Origin: Bacteroidota bacterium | GTDB lineage: Bacteria > Bacteroidota > Bacteroidia > Bacteroidales > CG2-30-32-10 | DNA length: 6,387 bases | Reading direction: 5' to 3' | Assembly (NCBI GenBank): GCA_013334735.1 | Contig: JAAXXA010000183.1 | Location: 1-6,387, forward strand | Part shown: in pieces, positions 1-3,408 of the stretch | Position numbering within the stretch: position 1 is the stretch's first letter | Layout: every line of letters starts with the position of its first letter | Translations under genes and position numbers: made by a program | Notes under the pieces: generated by a model | Told to the model about the DNA's origin: nothing | What the model saw: the letters and a program-made list of their open reading frames with translations, nothing else | Databases searched by the model: none

Positions 1-68
1 ATAACTCAATAACTCAATAACTCAATAACCAATAACTCAATAACCAATAACCAATAACACAATAACCA
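1..68 (+). repeat. Tandem array of 7/8-bp units abutting a start codon
   Basis: The stretch tiles completely into two related units, ATAACTCA (8 bp) and ATAACCA (7 bp). The order is 8, 8, 8, 7, 8, 7, 7, 8 (variant ATAACACA), 7, and the last A of the final unit is the A of the ATG at 68. The array starts at the window edge and may continue upstream. Every unit contains TAA, and a stop at 41-43 lies in frame with the gene with no ATG between, so the array is untranslated leader or promoter-proximal DNA. No Shine-Dalgarno sequence is present. The second gene has only one similar unit (AATAACT) before its ATG, so the array may have expanded from such a leader. Confidence 0.9.
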
Positions 69-3000
69 TGGAAACAAAAAACATATCTTTAATCGCAGGA
101 AGCAAGTGCCACTTATCCCTTGTGTCTTATGCTTTATGCCTTTTTTTTACTTTTCATTTTTCACTATTCACTTTCAACTCCTTTTCACAAGGCGCAGCTA
201 TCAACTCTACCGGCGCTGCCGCAGATAATTCGGCAATGCTTGATATAAGCGCAACTAATCAGGGAATAAGGATTCCGAGGGTAAAATTATTAAGTACAAC
301 CGATGTAACAACCATACAAAATCCTGTAAACAGTTTATTGGTATATGATTCCTTGCCTGCAGGAGATATTACGACAACAGGATATTATTACTGGGATACA
401 ACTGCCACTCCGGATCAATGGGTAAAACTTGCTACAGGCTCTAACTGGCAGTTAACAGGTAATTCAGGAACAAATTCTGGAACTAATTTCCTTGGTACAA
501 CTGACAATGTATCTGTCAGATTCAAAACAAATAATACAGAAAGAATGATAATTGATTCAATAGGTAAAGTAGGAATTGGAACAAATACACCTATAATAAA
601 GTTGCATATTGTAGATGATAATCCTCAGATGAGATTACAAAATAAAAAAACAGGAATTAATGCGAATAACGGCATCTGGCAAATTGCTTCTGAATGGGAT
701 GGTAATGGATCAACAGGATTTACAATTAAGCCAAGAAATGATGATGGTAGCTATATTAATTCACCGTTTCAAATTAATAGAAATGCCGATGTAATTTTTT
801 GGGATGGCAGAGTTGGCATTGGTACCGAGAACCCATCTTATAAATTGGATGTAAACGGAACAATAGCTTCCGGTTCAACAGGAATAGAAGGTAAATCATA
901 TTTTCGCAGATCTTCCGATGGGTCAGTTGCAAGCGCTGTTTATCAATATGGAGATGATTTCCACATTGGCAGTTGGACGAGTTCAGGGTCATTAATATTT
1001 GAAACAGGAACCGGTCCCACAACCCGCATGTCTATTTTATCAAATGGCAATGTCGGCATAGGAACAACAAGTCCTGCAGGCAAATTACATATTATATCTG
1101 ATGAAGGAGTTACTTCAGGTTTACATTATTTATCATTTATACAAAGAGCTGCAAATGATGCAGGTTCATTAATGTTTGGTTATACATCGGATGGTGTAAA
1201 TACTACAGGAGCAATCATTCGTCAAGGGGGTACTACAGGTAAATTATTCTTAGGTACTTATGGAACTAATCAAGCATTGACTATTGACAATGGAAGCGTA
1301 GGGATAGGAACAACAGTGCCGGCATACCTTCTGCATGTTAAGCATCCGACAGGCAATTTGGTTACAAGATTTGAAGGATTGACAAATAGCTACTCAAGTA
1401 AATTGTATATTAGTAGCTCTAGCTCTGGTGATGGCGGAATGTTTTATGAAGGCACCAACTTAATGAATATTTTTTCTTACGGTGATTTAAGATTCAATGT
1501 AGGCACAGGAAATATATCAGGAACTATAGCCAATGAGAGAATGGTAATAAAACAAAACGGTTACATCGGTATTGGGATAACGTCTCCTGTAACGAAGCTG
1601 GATGTAGCTGGTAGTGCAAGATTTGTTGGAGCTACAGTAAATGTTGCAGGTGAATTATTTTATGATACACCTTCAAAAACATATCAATATTATGATGGTA
1701 CTTCTTGGAAAGTTTTGGGTACAGGTACAATTACAAATACATCCACTCAATGGACAACTAACGGAAGCAATATTTATAACAGTAATGCCGGAAACGTTGG
1801 TATCGGAATAACAGTACCAACACAAAAACTGGATGTCAGCGGTAATATTAAATCAACCGGTTATGGAATATTTCCTACGGGTATAGTTCCTGCTGCAACC
1901 GGCGCTCCTGACGGTAAGATTTTTTCACCTTCAGGCGACTACCTTGGCCAAACTACATGGGGAATTAACTACAATGAAGGAACTCCGGATTATATAGAAT
2001 TTAATAACAGTTCTACTGTTACATCCAGAATTGCATTGGATGATGGCTCTGCTCATTTTGCGCTAAGCACTGGCAAAGTTGGCATAGGGACAACGGAACC
2101 CGGTTCATATAAATTAAATGTCGTTGGCACTGCACGTCTGAATAGTCTTACACTGGGAAATTCCGAGGGGAGTGATGCTGCTGATGACAGGTTTTACCTT
2201 AATTGGTCTTCTGGAAGCGAAGCATTTTTAAGAGCCGCCCAAAATGTTCCATTGCGACTGCAAACAAACAATGGCGCATCTGAATTAACGCTATTAGCAG
2301 ATGGCAACGTCGGCATCGGAACAACAAATCCTCGCTCAAAATTGGATGTTAATGGATCTATCATTATTGGTTCCGGTAGTGATGCTTTTGGAGGAGCTAT
2401 TGTATATGATGCTTCTTTAAGTCCGGATGGTTTAAAATATTATGATGCTGAAACTAGTCAGTGGCGCATACTTAATAGCGGTGGTGTTACATACTCCGGT
2501 ACTTTGTGGGGACAATCAGGAAGCGATATTTATTATAATTCAGGAAGTGTTGGCATAGGAACAACAGCAATTTCAGCAGGTTGCAGACTTACTTTAGATA
2601 GGTCTGGCACTAATGGCATAGCGCTTAAAGAGAATGGTACAGTAAGAGGTTATTTTGGAATTGATGCAGGTAATACCCTTTTGTCAGGAGCAGTTGATAA
2701 TGATATGGTTATTCGTTCAGAAGATGATTTGTTTATTGGAACAGGTGGAAATAATATAAATATGGTAGTAGATGCAAGTGGCAGAATTACAAAACCTAAT
2801 CAACCGTCTTTCTATGCTTATGCTACAGCCGATCAAGCTGATGTTAGTACTAGTGAAGCTGCACAGAAAATTTTACTGGCAGGAACAAAGTTTAATGTTG
2901 GAAATTATTATTCTACAGCAGATAGTCGCTTTGTTGCTCCTGTAGCTGGGATTTATTTCTTTCACGGGGTGGCCAGAATACATGATTTCAGTGGAGGCTA

Positions 3001-3217
3001 TATATGGGCGCATATTTATTTGAATGGTTCTAGATATGCTAGTGAATCGTTAAACGAGTCGGCAAGCATAGATTATCGCCAAATTTCTATTACAAGTATT
3101 ATTAATATGGCAGCCGGTGATTATGTAGAGTTATGGGAATCAACCTTTAATGATGCTGCTTGTACTGTAAAAGGGGATGAAACATCAACATATTTTATGG
3201 GCTATTTAATTCAATAA
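68..3217 (+). CDS. Exported fibre-like protein with GIGT repeats and C-terminal C1q-like domain
   Basis: A complete 1049-residue protein, probably a secreted or surface fibre/adhesin; no enzymatic motif is seen. Residues 1-40 form a Sec signal peptide with a long Phe/Leu-rich core (LCLFFTFHFSLFTF) and a likely cut at SFS|QG. Residues 41-165 are the conserved N-terminal domain (AAINSTGAAADNSAMLD, then YYYWDTTATPDQW). Nine VGIGT-type motifs follow, with their first residues at 168, 249, 329, 411, 500, 577, 671, 748 and 828, typically continuing as TxPxxKLDVxG. Residues 915-1049 resemble a C1q/TNF-like jelly roll (FVAPVAGIYFF, YLNGSRY, MAAGDYVELW, FMGYLIQ). ATG68 is the only plausible start: an in-frame stop lies at 41-43, and the next Met (57) is past the signal peptide. 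There is no peptidase S74 chaperone and no obvious type IX secretion tail at the C-terminus. It is a paralogue of the next gene. The export and fibre assignment is firm; the adhesive role is inferred. Confidence 0.93.
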   Translation: METKNISLIAGSKCHLSLVSYALCLFFTFHFSLFTFNSFSQGAAINSTGAAADNSAMLDISATNQGIRIPRVKLLSTTDVTTIQNPVNSLLVYDSLPAGDITTTGYYYWDTTATPDQWVKLATGSNWQLTGNSGTNSGTNFLGTTDNVSVRFKTNNTERMIIDSIGKVGIGTNTPIIKLHIVDDNPQMRLQNKKTGINANNGIWQIASEWDGNGSTGFTIKPRNDDGSYINSPFQINRNADVIFWDGRVGIGTENPSYKLDVNGTIASGSTGIEGKSYFRRSSDGSVASAVYQYGDDFHIGSWTSSGSLIFETGTGPTTRMSILSNGNVGIGTTSPAGKLHIISDEGVTSGLHYLSFIQRAANDAGSLMFGYTSDGVNTTGAIIRQGGTTGKLFLGTYGTNQALTIDNGSVGIGTTVPAYLLHVKHPTGNLVTRFEGLTNSYSSKLYISSSSSGDGGMFYEGTNLMNIFSYGDLRFNVGTGNISGTIANERMVIKQNGYIGIGITSPVTKLDVAGSARFVGATVNVAGELFYDTPSKTYQYYDGTSWKVLGTGTITNTSTQWTTNGSNIYNSNAGNVGIGITVPTQKLDVSGNIKSTGYGIFPTGIVPAATGAPDGKIFSPSGDYLGQTTWGINYNEGTPDYIEFNNSSTVTSRIALDDGSAHFALSTGKVGIGTTEPGSYKLNVVGTARLNSLTLGNSEGSDAADDRFYLNWSSGSEAFLRAAQNVPLRLQTNNGASELTLLADGNVGIGTTNPRSKLDVNGSIIIGSGSDAFGGAIVYDASLSPDGLKYYDAETSQWRILNSGGVTYSGTLWGQSGSDIYYNSGSVGIGTTAISAGCRLTLDRSGTNGIALKENGTVRGYFGIDAGNTLLSGAVDNDMVIRSEDDLFIGTGGNNINMVVDASGRITKPNQPSFYAYATADQADVSTSEAAQKILLAGTKFNVGNYYSTADSRFVAPVAGIYFFHGVARIHDFSGGYIWAHIYLNGSRYASESLNESASIDYRQISITSIINMAAGDYVELWESTFNDAACTVKGDETSTYFMGYLIQ
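569..2596 (+). repeat. Nine GIGT repeats, about 82 residues per unit
   Basis: The motif (N/K/S)VGIGTTxPxxKLDVxG recurs nine times, at codons starting 569, 812, 1052, 1298, 1565, 1796, 2078, 2309 and 2549. Spacing is 81, 80, 82, 89, 77, 94, 77 and 80 residues. Units usually end in a line such as 'M.I..NG' just before the next motif. Two units show Ile in place of Thr (GIGIT). The sequence between motifs differs from unit to unit. Such repeats are known in Bacteroidota and phage fibre proteins, where they are thought to form a trimeric beta-rich shaft; that structural role is carried over from the family. Confidence 0.88.
2810..3214 (+). other. C1q/TNF-like C-terminal domain (residues 915-1049)
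   Basis: The last 135 residues match the length and strand pattern of a C1q domain: an opening FYAYA, then QKILLAGTKFNVGNYY, FVAPVAGIYFF, an inner strand ending in YLNGSRY, SITSIINMAAGDYVELW and a closing FMGYLIQ at the C-terminus. C1q-like domains trimerise and often bind ligands at the tip, which fits the distal end of a trimeric fibre. The assignment rests on motif recognition only. Confidence 0.82.
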
Positions 3218-3408
3218 ATTTATAGACTAACTTAAATTATTATTTCGCATTCATTATGTAATTATCCTCATTCATGATGCTCTTTTCCTTTTTTATTAAA
3301 AAATATTTGTTATTTGATTAACAACTTATTATCTTTGTTAGTTATATTATAAAAAATATCATTTATCTATACAATATACTAAATTATAAAAATATAAACT
3401 TAATAACT
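3218..3408. other. AT-rich intergenic spacer between paralogues
   Basis: The spacer is 191 bp and very AT-rich. It holds the promoter described separately. It contains no open frame of note, no tRNA-like structure and no GC-rich stem followed by a T-run that would pass as an intrinsic terminator for the upstream gene. The only symmetric element near the middle is TTTTTT-ATT-AAAAAA at 3289-3303, which would make a weak stem. Confidence 0.8.
3306..3337 (+). promoter_or_regulatory. Bacteroidota-type promoter for the second fibre gene
   Basis: TATCTTTG at 3330-3337 matches the Bacteroidota -7 consensus TAnnTTTG exactly. TTTG at 3306-3309 lies 20 bp upstream, as expected for the -33 box. Transcription would begin near 3342-3345, giving an AT-rich leader of about 65 nt with no Shine-Dalgarno sequence. 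An inverted repeat, TAACAA (3319-3324) and TTGTTA (3335-3340), overlaps the -7 box and could be an operator or chance. The promoter implies that the second gene can be transcribed independently of the first. Confidence 0.62.

Noticed and set aside
1..68. CRISPR array
   Set aside because: Units are 7-8 bp, directly adjoining and without unique spacers, and no cas gene is present.
774..1022. An 82-codon open frame on the minus strand
   Set aside because: It lies inside the well-supported fibre gene, has no recognisable motif and no promoter or leader signal.
3289..3303. Intrinsic terminator for the first gene
   Set aside because: TTTTTT-ATT-AAAAAA has only A-T pairs and a three-base loop, and no proper T-run after a GC stem. 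It is more likely general AT-richness near the promoter.
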